A stretch of DNA of 64,000 bases from positions 558,001 to 622,000 of the forward strand of contig CATOTC010000001.1 in the NCBI GenBank assembly GCA_951812975.1. The letters are read 5' to 3'. Positions 37,046 through 46,052 of the stretch are shown in pieces (position 1 is the first letter of the stretch; the number at the start of each line of letters is the position of its first letter). Made by a program: the position numbers and the translations under genes. Source of the DNA: an uncultured Acidimicrobiales bacterium (GTDB taxonomy: Bacteria; Actinomycetota; Acidimicrobiia; Acidimicrobiales; Aldehydirespiratoraceae). Under the pieces are notes generated by a model. The model did no database searches and was not told the origin of the DNA. It saw nothing but the letters and a program-made list of their open reading frames with translations.

Positions 37046-38305
37046 TCAATGCGGTGTCGGGAACTCGGCTCTGAGCAGCGCATTATGGCTGCCGACAGGC
37101 TTCGCTTGCGCAGGCAGTGGTCTGTGTCGAGGCATCTGAACCGGCAGGCGTTCGTCTTCAAGTTCTATCGACCACTGATCGCCGTCATTGTGCAGACGCG
37201 CTGCTTTCGATTCTGCCGTTACACCGGCATTGGCCCAGGCGGCGGCTCGCGCCAGCGGCACCTCCGCAACGGTTGCCTGCTCCGACGCCAACAACCGCGC
37301 CCCCAACGCGGCTGCGGCCAGACCAGCGATCGGATCAGCCACAGCGTCGGCGACGAAGTTGGGAGGATCGCCGGCGAGCCAGAGACCACCGGCCACCGCC
37401 GTGTCATCCCCGAATCCGATTCGCAACGCCGTATCGCCAGTCCGGCCGTACGCAGTGATCGACAACCAACTAACACCAGCGTCGGCGAGTTCTGCGGGGT
37501 TGATTCCCAACTGGTCCATGACCCGGGGCCGGGACCCTTCCAACACTAGGTCAGCGGCTTCGAGCAATCTGTGCAGAAACGCGCGGTCGTCGGTGTTCGA
37601 GAAGTCGACCTCGACACACTCCTTGGCATGGTTGAGCAGGTTGAAGAACTCCGGGGTTCCTCTGCGCGCCCCGTCGGGACGGCCCGCACCCTCCACTTTG
37701 ACAACCCGGGCGCCCGCGTCAGCGAGCAGTCCGCCAGCCAGGGGACCGGCCCACAACGAGGTGAGGTCCACCACCAGGGGCCGTTCAAGCAACCGGCGCC
37801 GGTCGCCGCGATGCAGTTCCTGACCAGGAGAATGGACCGGCTCAGAACAAATCCCCGGAACGGCCGCCGCAATCCCCAGCAGCGCCGCCATCTCAATGAT
37901 CTCGGTACCGGTGAGCGAAGCGATGCCATCCGCAATCGCCGGCCAGTCATCGGCATCCAACGATCGGCCGACAAGAGCGGGCAGCGACTCAACATCTGAT
38001 GGCCGGGGAAGGTTGAGGACTATCCAACCGTCAGCTGCTCGTACGAAACGAGCCGAGCCGCCCACCGACGTTGCGCCGTTGCGGTTCATTCCGGTGAGCG
38101 CCGCACGTTCGCCCAGCAGAGACGGCCCGTCTACAACGGTGGGCGTGCCCCAACGTGCGCTCTGGCGCGCAAGATCATCGGCCGCGGTGGCCATCGCGGA
38201 GGCCACATGAGCCGGTGCTGCGGACGGGGGGCCGTGACGCCGGCCCGTCAACCACATCGCACCACTCGACGCCCACGCCACGAGATCTTGCTCCCGTCGC
38301 TCCAT
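37046..38305 (-). CDS. CaiB/BaiF-like CoA-transferase, apparently domain-permuted
   Basis: 419 aa from the ATG at 38305; the upstream extension to 38581 only translates the repeat element. Residues 1-165 resemble the C-terminal half of a class III CoA-transferase (FVRAADGWIVLNLPRPSD), and residues from about 175 resemble the N-terminal half (VVDLTSLWAGPLAGGLLADA, GARVVKVEG). The order is therefore swapped, or it is the middle of a double-domain protein like that at 9170. Where the catalytic acid is expected the sequence reads EVPLARAAAW, without Asp/Glu, so activity is doubtful. Confidence 0.7.
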   Translation of the reverse strand: MERREQDLVAWASSGAMWLTGRRHGPPSAAPAHVASAMATAADDLARQSARWGTPTVVDGPSLLGERAALTGMNRNGATSVGGSARFVRAADGWIVLNLPRPSDVESLPALVGRSLDADDWPAIADGIASLTGTEIIEMAALLGIAAAVPGICSEPVHSPGQELHRGDRRRLLERPLVVDLTSLWAGPLAGGLLADAGARVVKVEGAGRPDGARRGTPEFFNLLNHAKECVEVDFSNTDDRAFLHRLLEAADLVLEGSRPRVMDQLGINPAELADAGVSWLSITAYGRTGDTALRIGFGDDTAVAGGLWLAGDPPNFVADAVADPIAGLAAAALGARLLASEQATVAEVPLARAAAWANAGVTAESKAARLHNDGDQWSIELEDERLPVQMPRHRPLPAQAKPVGSHNALLRAEFPTPH

Positions 38306-38381
38306 GACGCCAGACCATAGCCACTCCGACCAGAGGCCGAGCGGATTGACCCTGAACACGACCGTGCCCGAGCGAGGCCGT

Positions 38382-38473
38382 GACCCGAGCGGCCCGCCCG
38401 CGGCCGAGCGGCCCCGTGAGCGCAGCGAACAAGAGCGGGTAGCGGAGCGAAGCGAACAGGAGCGGAAGACAAC
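38382..38473 (+). repeat. Intergenic repeat element, copy 2
   Basis: Same architecture as copy 1: GC-rich CGAGCGGCC palindromes, then GAGCGCAGCGAACAAGAGCG at 38418 and GAGCGAAGCGAACAGGAGCG at 38445, again 27 bp apart. The 303-bp interval 38306-38608 contains only this element and the ribosome-binding site of the next gene. Confidence 0.8.
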
Positions 38474-38608
38474 CGGTGTCAGCGCAACTTCCTGTTCAAC
38501 CCGCGCACGTTCCTGGTCGAACTGTGCCGAAACACGAACGCGGCTTTGGCCTGTTGCGGGCTTCGCGGCACAATGGAGCACCAGCCAACGCCCCAGGAGC
38601 TACAAACG

Positions 38609-38914
38609 ATGGCCGAACTAAAACCCGGTGCCCGCTTCCAGTCCACGGTCTGCACCACGCAAGTGATCGTTGTGAAAGGCGACGGTGACGCCGAGTTGAC
38701 CTGTGGTGGCGCCGCGATGGTTGCCACTGGAACCGCCGAGATCAGCGGGAAGCCTGCCCCAGACGCAGCCGAGGGCACCCTGCTCGGAAAGCGTTACACG
38801 AACGCGGATGCAACCGTCGAACTGCTGGCCACCAAGGGTGGTGAAGGCTCGATTGCTGTATCCGGGACCCCTTTGAGCGTCGCCGAGCCGAAGACCCTGC
38901 CAGCTTCAGACTGA
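38609..38914 (+). CDS. Small conserved-looking protein before acyl-CoA synthetase
   Basis: 101 aa from the ATG at 38609, with AGGAG 11 nt upstream; the longer frame from 38546 lacks such a site. Two Cys (STVCTTQVIVV and ELTCGGAAM) in a beta-rich N-terminal half suggest a metal or disulfide site. Not recognised. It starts a three-gene operon with the acyl-CoA synthetase (17 bp gap) and crotonase (6 bp gap), so it may assist that pathway (inference). Confidence 0.7.
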   Translation: MAELKPGARFQSTVCTTQVIVVKGDGDAELTCGGAAMVATGTAEISGKPAPDAAEGTLLGKRYTNADATVELLATKGGEGSIAVSGTPLSVAEPKTLPASD

Positions 38915-38931
38915 GCAAATCTGGACCCGCC

Positions 38932-40464
38932 ATGAATCTGATGATGCTGCTGGAGATGGCGGCGGAGGGGTTGGGCGACCGAGTCGCAGTCGGTTCGCTG
39001 GAAGGCGGGCTCACCTACAGCGAGCTCTATGACCAGGCTCAGGCAGCGGCGGAACGTTTCCAAGCTGCGGACGGGGAACGGGTGGTGTTGTGCGACGAGT
39101 CGAGTCCGGCGGTGCCGATATCACTGTTCGGCGCGGCCGCCGCAGGCATGCCGTACGTGCCTCTCAACTATCGGCTTCCCGACGAAGACCTGCAGGCTCT
39201 GGCGCAGCGCAGCGCGCCGGGCGTTGCAATCACTGACGATCTCGGCGCGGTTCGACTCGCCGATGCGCAGGGCATTGAGACCATGACCCGCCGAGAGTTT
39301 CTCGAAGATCTCCACCGCGACGGAGTCCCGTCTGCCGTGACCGAGCGGCCTGCGGACCCTGAAGAGATCGCGGTGCTCTTGTACACGAGCGGCACGACCG
39401 GGGCCCCCAAGACAGCCGTCCTGCGCCACAGACACCTGGTCTCCTACATCCTGGGGGCGGTCGAGTTCATGGGGGCGGCCCCCGACGAGGCGACGATCGT
39501 GAGCGTGCCGCCCTACCACGTGGCCGGGGTCGCCGCCATGCTGTCGTCGGTGTACGCCGGACGCAGGATCGTGCAGCTCCCCAGTTTCGACCCCGACCTA
39601 TGGATCGATACCGTCGAGACCGAACAGGTGACCCATGCCATGGTGGTGCCCACCATGTTGGCCCGCATCGTTGAGGCGCTGGACGCCCGTGGCTCAGAAC
39701 CCATGCTCGGGCTTCGGGCCCTGTCCTATGGTGGAGGGAGGATGCCTCTGCCGGTGATCACCCGAGCACTCGAACTGTTTCCGATCACGTCATTCGTGAA
39801 CGCCTACGGCTTGACCGAGACCTCCTCGACCATCGCGGTATTGGGTCCTGACGACCATCGGTTGGCCCAATACAGCGAAGAACCCGCCGAGCAGCGGCGC
39901 CTCGCCTCAACCGGTCGTCCGCTGCCCGGTGTGGAACTGTCGATCCGCGACGAGGCAGGCGAGGAAGTCCCTGTGGGCGAGACCGGCGAGATCTTCGTGC
40001 GTGGTGAACAGGTGTCGGGCGAATACCTTGAAGCCGCTTCACCGCTCGTCGACGGCTGGTTCCCAACCCGCGACGGAGGCTTCATCGACGAGGCCGGCTA
40101 CCTGTTCGTCCAAGGTCGCAACGACGACGTGATCATCCGCGGAGGCGAGAACATGTCGCCGGGAGAGATCGAGGACGTGCTGCTCACCCACCCGGCGGTA
40201 AAGGAGGCTGCCGCAATCGGCGTCGCCGATGAACAATGGGGAGAGAAGGTGGTGGCCGTCATCGTGCTCGCCGACGAAGCGGCTGCTCCCGGTGCAGGAG
40301 TCGACGAAAGCGAGATCCAGGAACTGGTGCGCCGACGGTTGAGGTCGAGTCGGGTTCCCGCCCATGTTGTGGTGGTCGACGAACTTCCATACAACGACAC
40401 CGGCAAGCTCCTGCGCAGAGTGCTGCGCTCCCAGCACAGCCATCTGGGCGACCCGGACGGCTGA
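38932..40464 (+). CDS. AMP-binding acyl-CoA synthetase
   Basis: 510 aa. Signature LLYTSGTTGAPKTAV, YGLTETSS, GYL/TRDGGFIDEAGYLFVQGR hinge, and C-terminal NDTGKLLRR carrying the catalytic Lys. Activates a carboxylic acid to acyl-CoA through an acyl-adenylate. It is in an operon with a crotonase, suggesting a side-chain or ring degradation route. Substrate cannot be told. Confidence 0.92.
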   Translation: MNLMMLLEMAAEGLGDRVAVGSLEGGLTYSELYDQAQAAAERFQAADGERVVLCDESSPAVPISLFGAAAAGMPYVPLNYRLPDEDLQALAQRSAPGVAITDDLGAVRLADAQGIETMTRREFLEDLHRDGVPSAVTERPADPEEIAVLLYTSGTTGAPKTAVLRHRHLVSYILGAVEFMGAAPDEATIVSVPPYHVAGVAAMLSSVYAGRRIVQLPSFDPDLWIDTVETEQVTHAMVVPTMLARIVEALDARGSEPMLGLRALSYGGGRMPLPVITRALELFPITSFVNAYGLTETSSTIAVLGPDDHRLAQYSEEPAEQRRLASTGRPLPGVELSIRDEAGEEVPVGETGEIFVRGEQVSGEYLEAASPLVDGWFPTRDGGFIDEAGYLFVQGRNDDVIIRGGENMSPGEIEDVLLTHPAVKEAAAIGVADEQWGEKVVAVIVLADEAAAPGAGVDESEIQELVRRRLRSSRVPAHVVVVDELPYNDTGKLLRRVLRSQHSHLGDPDG

Positions 40465-40470
40465 GGTCTG

Positions 40471-41454
40471 GTGATGCAAGCCGTCCGGTGGTCATGGCGC
40501 CAAGCGCGGACTGAGGCGGCGTCACCGGACATCGACCGGACGGTCGGCGCCGCGGTCGGTGTGCCGGTGGTTGTGGTCGAACTCGAAGACCACCGAGGCA
40601 CCGAGATCGCCGAACGCCTGGCCCGGCTGCCCGTCGTGTCAATAGGGGTGGGAAGCAGCGCCGACAGGTGCTGGGACGTCCGCACCCAAGACCCAGACCC
40701 GATCATCGCAGGCGCTCTCTCAGCCCCTATGGCTGCGGTGACCGCCGCGCAGGTTCTGCGGGGCACCGCAGACCGGACCGTCGATGAAGCACTGCTGGTT
40801 GAATCGCTCGCCTACGCGACTCTGCAGTCAGGAGCAGAGTTCGCTTCCTGGCTGGCATCCCAGGGGCGTCGTGTACGCAACGACGACGGCCCACGGGTAC
40901 GGATCGAGGAGCACGACGACCACATCGAGGTGATCCTTGACCGGCCGCGGTTGCGCAACATGATCGATGCCCGAATGCGTGACGAGTTGATCGACGCCTT
41001 CTCCGCCCTGTCCCTCGGCGCGCCGCTGCCGATCCGCCTGCTGGGTGCGGGGCCCGCGTTCTGTGCGGGCGGCGACCTTGCCGAGTTCGGCACGGTAGCC
41101 GATCCGTTGACCGCGCACCTTCTGCGTTCCACAACCAACCTCGCGTCGCATCTGCATCGCATCGCGGAGAGGGTCACAACTCATGTGCACGGACCGTGTG
41201 TCGGTGCAGGCGTGGAGATGATGGCTTTCTGTCGTCGCGTCGTGGCACACCCCGACGCCTGGTTCCGGCTACCGGAGACCCGTATGGGGCTGATGCCCGG
41301 AGTGGGCGGGACCGTCAGTATTCCGGCTCGAATCGGGCGGCACCGCACCCTGGAGTGGCTGCTTCAAGACAGCACGATCGACGCAAGCACCGCGCTCAAA
41401 TGGGGTCTGATCGATTCGATCCAGGAGTCCGGGGAGGACTCCGGCGTTGACTAG
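40471..41454 (+). CDS. Enoyl-CoA hydratase/isomerase family protein with N-terminal half-domain
   Basis: 327 aa from GTG 40471 (ATG 40474 is equally possible). Residues about 145-325 form a crotonase: PAFCAGGDLAEFG for the first oxyanion hole and HVHGPCVGAGVEMMAF, ETRMGLMPGVGGT. Residues 1-135 resemble the C-terminal half of a second, incomplete crotonase (LSAPMAAVTAAQVLRG). A Glu is present in LPETRMG as in hydratases. It ends overlapping the convergent membrane-protein stop by 4 bp. Confidence 0.85.
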   Translation: MMQAVRWSWRQARTEAASPDIDRTVGAAVGVPVVVVELEDHRGTEIAERLARLPVVSIGVGSSADRCWDVRTQDPDPIIAGALSAPMAAVTAAQVLRGTADRTVDEALLVESLAYATLQSGAEFASWLASQGRRVRNDDGPRVRIEEHDDHIEVILDRPRLRNMIDARMRDELIDAFSALSLGAPLPIRLLGAGPAFCAGGDLAEFGTVADPLTAHLLRSTTNLASHLHRIAERVTTHVHGPCVGAGVEMMAFCRRVVAHPDAWFRLPETRMGLMPGVGGTVSIPARIGRHRTLEWLLQDSTIDASTALKWGLIDSIQESGEDSGVD

Positions 41455-42281
41455 CGACGGCTGAAACTCTCGCCGAGGCTGGAGCCTTCGAACCCGCTCG
41501 GGGCCATTCCCGATGTTGCGTAGAGGTACAGCGCTGCCTGGAACACTGCGTTCAGTGCCGTCATCACCACAACCACCACCGCGATCCAGACTACGCCGAC
41601 GGCGATACCCACGATGAGCCCAACCCCGCCGAGCGAACCGAACACGGCAATCAACAGAACCGCCGGCAGCATCGCCACAAATCCGAGGAGCCCGAACCCG
41701 ACTCGGGCTGCAAGGTTCTCACCCCACGTCGACTTGAGCAACGAACCTGAGGTCTTCAACCCTTCTATAGCGCCTTTGTCGTCGATCACGATCGCCGGGA
41801 CCACCAGGAAGGTCGCAACCTCCCAGGCCATGCCAACCATGCTGATCACGAACTGACCGAGCCAACCAGCCCGGTCGCGCAGTGCACGCAGGATCATCCC
41901 GACCGTGGCGGTCAGGATCGCCCAGGGAACCAGACCGGGGATCCGACTGAACGCCTTGCGGATCGCCGAACCGACCGTCGGGTCGCCGCCCGCGAGTCGT
42001 TCGTGGGCCCCCGCGACCAGGGCCCCGTTGAAGAAGACGCTGATCACACTCAGACCCAGGGCTGCCACGATCCCCACCAGCACCATCGCCGGGTTCGCGG
42101 AGGCTTCCTCGGCGCCTCCCGATTCGGTGCTGGCCGTCGCGAACACGACGAACAAGAGCGGAATCAACAAAGCTGCGGACACCAGAAACGACAGGACCGG
42201 AATCACCAGCAGTTCCCGGTCCTTCTTCAGCACTCCCCACGAGAGCTTCGCCAACTCGAACGTATTGCGAATCCTGCCCAT
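41451..42281 (-). CDS. DUF6159-like integral membrane protein
   Basis: 276 aa from the ATG at 42281, preceded by AGGAG. Six or so hydrophobic segments (for example LLVIPVLSFLVSAALLIPLL, and two Val/Ala-rich helices near the end) with a cytosolic N-terminus. The overall pattern, FELAKLSWGVLKKDRELL at the start, matches membrane proteins of the DUF6159 kind; no function known. It stands alone. Confidence 0.7.
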   Translation of the reverse strand: MGRIRNTFELAKLSWGVLKKDRELLVIPVLSFLVSAALLIPLLFVVFATASTESGGAEEASANPAMVLVGIVAALGLSVISVFFNGALVAGAHERLAGGDPTVGSAIRKAFSRIPGLVPWAILTATVGMILRALRDRAGWLGQFVISMVGMAWEVATFLVVPAIVIDDKGAIEGLKTSGSLLKSTWGENLAARVGFGLLGFVAMLPAVLLIAVFGSLGGVGLIVGIAVGVVWIAVVVVVMTALNAVFQAALYLYATSGMAPSGFEGSSLGESFSRR

Positions 42282-42375
42282 CGCCACTCCTTGTCTCGGT
42301 CGGTGAGTCAACTCCAAGCATAACGACCCCGAGTGACTCTGAACTCCAACTCTGTTGGTTCAACGAGCAGAGTGG

Positions 42376-43599
42376 TCAGCGGGGCTCGCGCGGCAGCCCG
42401 AGCACACGTTCGCCGATCACGTTGCGCTGAATCTGATTGGAGCCTCCATAAATGGTGTGCGCGCGGCTGTAGAGGAAGGTGCGCTGCTCATGGTCGATCT
42501 CATAGTCGGGAAGCTCATGATCGCCGAAACTCGGATGGCCGTTGTGCGCGTCGGACGACCCGACCATGGCACTCGCCCCACGGACCAGCATCGCCAACTC
42601 GCCCATTCGGCGATGCCACGACGCCCAATAGAGCTTGCCGATCGACATTTCGGGGCCCGGCACCCCGCCGCTCGTCATCGCAGTCAGCATTCGCAACTGG
42701 TTGAACCGCAGAATCTCCAATTCGACGAAGCTGCGGGTCAGTTCCTGACGCACGACCGGATCAGCCAACCGCCCATTGTCCTTGGCCAGAGCAACCAGAT
42801 CATCGAACTCCTGGCGATAACTGACCTGCTGCCCGAGCGTTGAAGCACCCCGCTCGAAGCCCAGAGTCCCCATCGCCACCTTCCAGCCGTTGCCGGCCCC
42901 GCCCACAACCAGAGACTCCTCGGTGTGGGCATCGGAGAAGAACGTCTCGTTGAACTCCGAACCGCCGGTGATCTGCACGATCGGACGAATCTCGATGCCC
43001 GGCTGGTCCATCGGCACCAACAGGTAACTCAACCCCGCATGGCGCTGAGAACCTGCTTCGGTGCGGACGACCATGAAGATCCACTGGGCGTACTGCGCCA
43101 GCGAAGTCCAGATTTTCTGACCGTTGACGACCCAACGCCCGTCAACAAGCTCAGCCCGGGTCTTGACATTGGCGAGATCAGAACCCGCGTCCGGCTCTGA
43201 ATATCCCTGGCACCAATAATCCTGCGCCGAGAGGATGCGGGGCACGAAACGGCGCTGCTGGGCCTCGCTGCCGAAAGCCATCAACGTCGGACCCAGCAGA
43301 GTCAGGCCCATGTTGGGCAGACGTCCGGGCGCGCGCGACTCGACGTAAGTCCGATGAAAGACCACCTGTTCAGCCAGCGAACAGGCCCGTCCGCCGATCC
43401 AGGCAGGGAAGTCGATCCCCAGCCAGCCGCCGGACGCCAACTCCTTCTCCCAGGCCCACTGGACCTCAACGGGTACGTCCTCCTGGCCAGTCCAACCCCG
43501 GCCCCGGTATGCGGCGAACTCCCCGACGCAGTGCTCTTCAATCCAGGTGCGAACCTCGTCAGCGAAGGCGTCGAGCGCGGGATCGTTCCAAGCATCCAT
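42376..43599 (-). CDS. Acyl-CoA dehydrogenase
   Basis: 407 aa flavoprotein of normal ACAD length: WCQGYSEPDAGSDLANVKTRA, GRWVVNGQKIWTS and the C-terminal YGGSNQIQRNVIGERVLGLP. It would introduce the alpha-beta double bond into an acyl-CoA and pass electrons to ETF. TACGCT lies 8 nt before its ATG. Operon partners are absent; the GS-like gene is divergent. Confidence 0.92.
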   Translation of the reverse strand: MDAWNDPALDAFADEVRTWIEEHCVGEFAAYRGRGWTGQEDVPVEVQWAWEKELASGGWLGIDFPAWIGGRACSLAEQVVFHRTYVESRAPGRLPNMGLTLLGPTLMAFGSEAQQRRFVPRILSAQDYWCQGYSEPDAGSDLANVKTRAELVDGRWVVNGQKIWTSLAQYAQWIFMVVRTEAGSQRHAGLSYLLVPMDQPGIEIRPIVQITGGSEFNETFFSDAHTEESLVVGGAGNGWKVAMGTLGFERGASTLGQQVSYRQEFDDLVALAKDNGRLADPVVRQELTRSFVELEILRFNQLRMLTAMTSGGVPGPEMSIGKLYWASWHRRMGELAMLVRGASAMVGSSDAHNGHPSFGDHELPDYEIDHEQRTFLYSRAHTIYGGSNQIQRNVIGERVLGLPREPR

Positions 43600-43698
43600 G
43601 ACCCGCGAGCGTACCCATGCCCTGCGCCTTCCCCGAATTCGGGGCCCGCTCCGAATCCTTGCCTCTTATCCTGTAGTGGTTGAATGTCAGGAGGTCAG

Positions 43699-45012
43699 AT
43701 GGGCGAATATGAGCGGGTCCGTGTGTTGTGGCCAGACCATCTCGGGATCGCCAGGGGCAAGTACCTGCCCGCCGACATTGCGCACCTGGGCACGGGTCAC
43801 TGCGCTTCGGTGTTCGGGCTGGGTTACGACCGCAGCGTGATACCCGCGCCCGGGTCCTTCATGCTCGAGGGGCTCAAAGACGTTCAAGCCCGACTCGATC
43901 CGCAGACCCTCAGACCGAGCTGGGAGGACGACGGCACCAAGGTCGCCGTCGGCCACCTCGACTTCGAGGGCAAGCCATTCAGCTACTCGGCGCGCCACGC
44001 ACTGCAGAAGGCGATCGCCGCCTGGCAACAGCTCGGATACAACCCCCGCATCGGGTTCGAACTCGAGGCCTATGTGCTGGAGCCCGACGGCACCGGAGGA
44101 TTGAGGCTGAAGGCCGCACCACGGTCCTATGTCTATGGAACCGGCGTCACCGCGGACCCGGCAGGTGTCATTGACGAGGTCATGGCGGTCTCGGCCGCCT
44201 GCGGCCTGAAGCTCGAGTCGGTGAACGCCGAATTCGACGAGTCCCAATTCGAGTTGACCCTGCGGCACGACGAGGCCCTCAGAGCCGCCGACGATGCCTT
44301 CCTGTTTCGGGTGATGGCCCGAGAAATCGCAATCAAATCGGGGCACGACCTCACCTTCCTCGGCAAACCGCTCCACGGTCTGAGCGGTTCGGGCCTTCAT
44401 GTGAACATCTCTCTCGACGGCCCCGACGACCAGAACGCCTTCGTCGACGACGGAGCTGCCGACGGTCTGTCGGCGCTGGCGAAGGGCGCGCTGGCCGGGC
44501 TGTGCGCGCACCACAGGGCGATGACCGCACTGTGCGCGCCGACCGTCAACGCCTACCGGCGGCTGCGCCCCGGTGAGTTCGCCGGATACTGGGCCAACTG
44601 GGGGTACGAGCATCGTTTCGCCGCCAACCGGGTTCCCGACGTCCGCGGGCCTGCCACCCGCATCGAGAGCCGACTCGCGGACGGCAGCGCCAACATCCAT
44701 CTCGCCGCGGCGACCGTGCTGCAGGCTGCGCTGCTCGGTGTGACCGCGCAGCTTGAATGCCCCGACCCGTTGACGACCGACGGTTTCGAGGAGATAAACA
44801 CAGACGTGTCGAGTGCCGACAACCTTCACGATGCACTCACCTACCTGGCCGACGACTCAGCGCTGATGAACGCTGTCGGAGCCGACCTGTGCGCCAACTT
44901 CCTGTTCATCAAACACGCCGAATGGGACCGCTACGCGGCTGCCGGTGGCAGCTGCGAACCGTCAGACAACCCGACGGAATGGGAGATCGCCGAGTACCTC
45001 AACTACCACTAG
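43699..45012 (+). CDS. Divergent glutamine synthetase-family enzyme
   Basis: 437 aa from ATG 43699, which has AGGAGG 4 nt upstream; ATG 43684 without such a site is the alternative. The fold is recognisable from GFELEAYVLE, SQFELTL, GLSGSGLHVNISL and GSANIHLAAATVLQAA. Several usual GS residues are changed: the His-x-His after GSG is His-x-Asn, and the phosphate-binding RxxP segment reads EHRFAANRVPD. This fits the GlnT/PuuA-type gamma-glutamyl ligases or other amide ligases more than ammonia assimilation. It faces the NicX-like operon, stops overlapping by 4 bp. Confidence 0.8.
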   Translation: MGEYERVRVLWPDHLGIARGKYLPADIAHLGTGHCASVFGLGYDRSVIPAPGSFMLEGLKDVQARLDPQTLRPSWEDDGTKVAVGHLDFEGKPFSYSARHALQKAIAAWQQLGYNPRIGFELEAYVLEPDGTGGLRLKAAPRSYVYGTGVTADPAGVIDEVMAVSAACGLKLESVNAEFDESQFELTLRHDEALRAADDAFLFRVMAREIAIKSGHDLTFLGKPLHGLSGSGLHVNISLDGPDDQNAFVDDGAADGLSALAKGALAGLCAHHRAMTALCAPTVNAYRRLRPGEFAGYWANWGYEHRFAANRVPDVRGPATRIESRLADGSANIHLAAATVLQAALLGVTAQLECPDPLTTDGFEEINTDVSSADNLHDALTYLADDSALMNAVGADLCANFLFIKHAEWDRYAAAGGSCEPSDNPTEWEIAEYLNYH

Positions 45013-46052
45013 CGGCTGCGGAGACCTGGTGACAGATCACCGTCGACTACCACAGCCTCACCGTCCAATGTGACGGTGCACGACCTCATCGGCAGGTCGA
45101 AATGGCCTCGGCAGAATCTGCCTGCCACCTCGTTGGCGCCCGTCGAGTAGAGGAAGTTGCCGGCGAAGGCCCGCAGTTCCGTACCGTTGAAATCGGCTTT
45201 GTCCCACATCGCCATGGCGTCCCAGCGGGCCGCTTCGTTCATGCCCCAGCCAACATGGCTGACCGCGTAGGCCTCCGGTTCGTCGAACGACGACAGGTAG
45301 GAGCGGAACAGTTCGGCGTCAACCCCCGAACCTTTGATCTCGGTCACGTAGTCCTCGTGGACGATCAATTCGATCGTGTCGCGCAGGTACTGCTTGAAAG
45401 TCAGATTCACGTCGCCCGGGGCCAGAACGATCGTGCCGTCGACACTGCGGGCTGCCGGGAAACACAGAACCAGGCCACCGGGCCAGTGAGCTATCGAACC
45501 TGGTTCGGTGCACCAACCGAACGATCCGGCCACAACAGCCCCGTCGAGCCGCACCGTGAGGTCTGTGCCCGCGCCAGATGTCACCCTCATCACGTCGGCC
45601 GCCTTGAGCAGTTCGACACCGGAGTTCACCCGCTCAGCCAGAGTCGGGTCGTGCGGCCAGCGTTCGACGTTCTCGGGATGCTCGTTGGAGATCATCAGCA
45701 CCCGGGCGCCAGCGGCGAGAACCTCTGCCAACTCCGGAGCATGCAGCAATCCCTCCACGGTGCAGTCGGCGACGAAATCAGCGGTGCTCAACGCAGCGAC
45801 AGCCGACCGGTTGTTCTGCAAGGCCTGCGACGCCCCGGTAGAGCGGATCGGCACGGGACCAGGGTTGGACGGCGTGGTCAGCACCACGTCGACCACGGCT
45901 GCGCCGAGCTTTTCGAGCGCCAAGCGGGCAGTCGAGGCGACCACCGGGTTGCTTGTGGTCTCAGCCAGTACCACCGCCACATCGTCCTGTCCCACTTCAC
46001 AAGCGTTGAACTGTTGGGCGTAACGCTCAACCCAACGCCATTGCGTGTTCAT
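45009..46052 (-). CDS. NicX-like (M29 aminopeptidase-fold) iron dioxygenase
   Basis: 347 aa from ATG 46052, overlapping the flavoprotein stop as ATGA. It resembles 2,5-dihydroxypyridine 5,6-dioxygenase NicX and M29 aminopeptidases; candidate metal ligands are His in AVSHVGWGMNEAARW and the His-x-Asp in RGHFDLPM near the C-terminus, as reported for NicX. If NicX-like, it opens an N-heterocyclic ring. An M29 peptidase would show two metal-bridging Glu residues; I do not see a clear set. Third gene of the operon. Confidence 0.68.
   Translation of the reverse strand: MNTQWRWVERYAQQFNACEVGQDDVAVVLAETTSNPVVASTARLALEKLGAAVVDVVLTTPSNPGPVPIRSTGASQALQNNRSAVAALSTADFVADCTVEGLLHAPELAEVLAAGARVLMISNEHPENVERWPHDPTLAERVNSGVELLKAADVMRVTSGAGTDLTVRLDGAVVAGSFGWCTEPGSIAHWPGGLVLCFPAARSVDGTIVLAPGDVNLTFKQYLRDTIELIVHEDYVTEIKGSGVDAELFRSYLSSFDEPEAYAVSHVGWGMNEAARWDAMAMWDKADFNGTELRAFAGNFLYSTGANEVAGRFCRGHFDLPMRSCTVTLDGEAVVVDGDLSPGLRSR

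Noticed and set aside
36912-38473. Insertion sequence between the two direct repeats
   Set aside because: The enclosed gene is a CoA-transferase; no transposase or terminal inverted repeats are seen.
38306-38581. N-terminal extension of the permuted CoA-transferase
   Set aside because: It merely translates the intergenic repeat (Arg/Ser-rich).
43687-44829. 380-codon frame opposite the glutamine-synthetase-like gene
   Set aside because: Shadow frame; the plus-strand gene has clear motifs.
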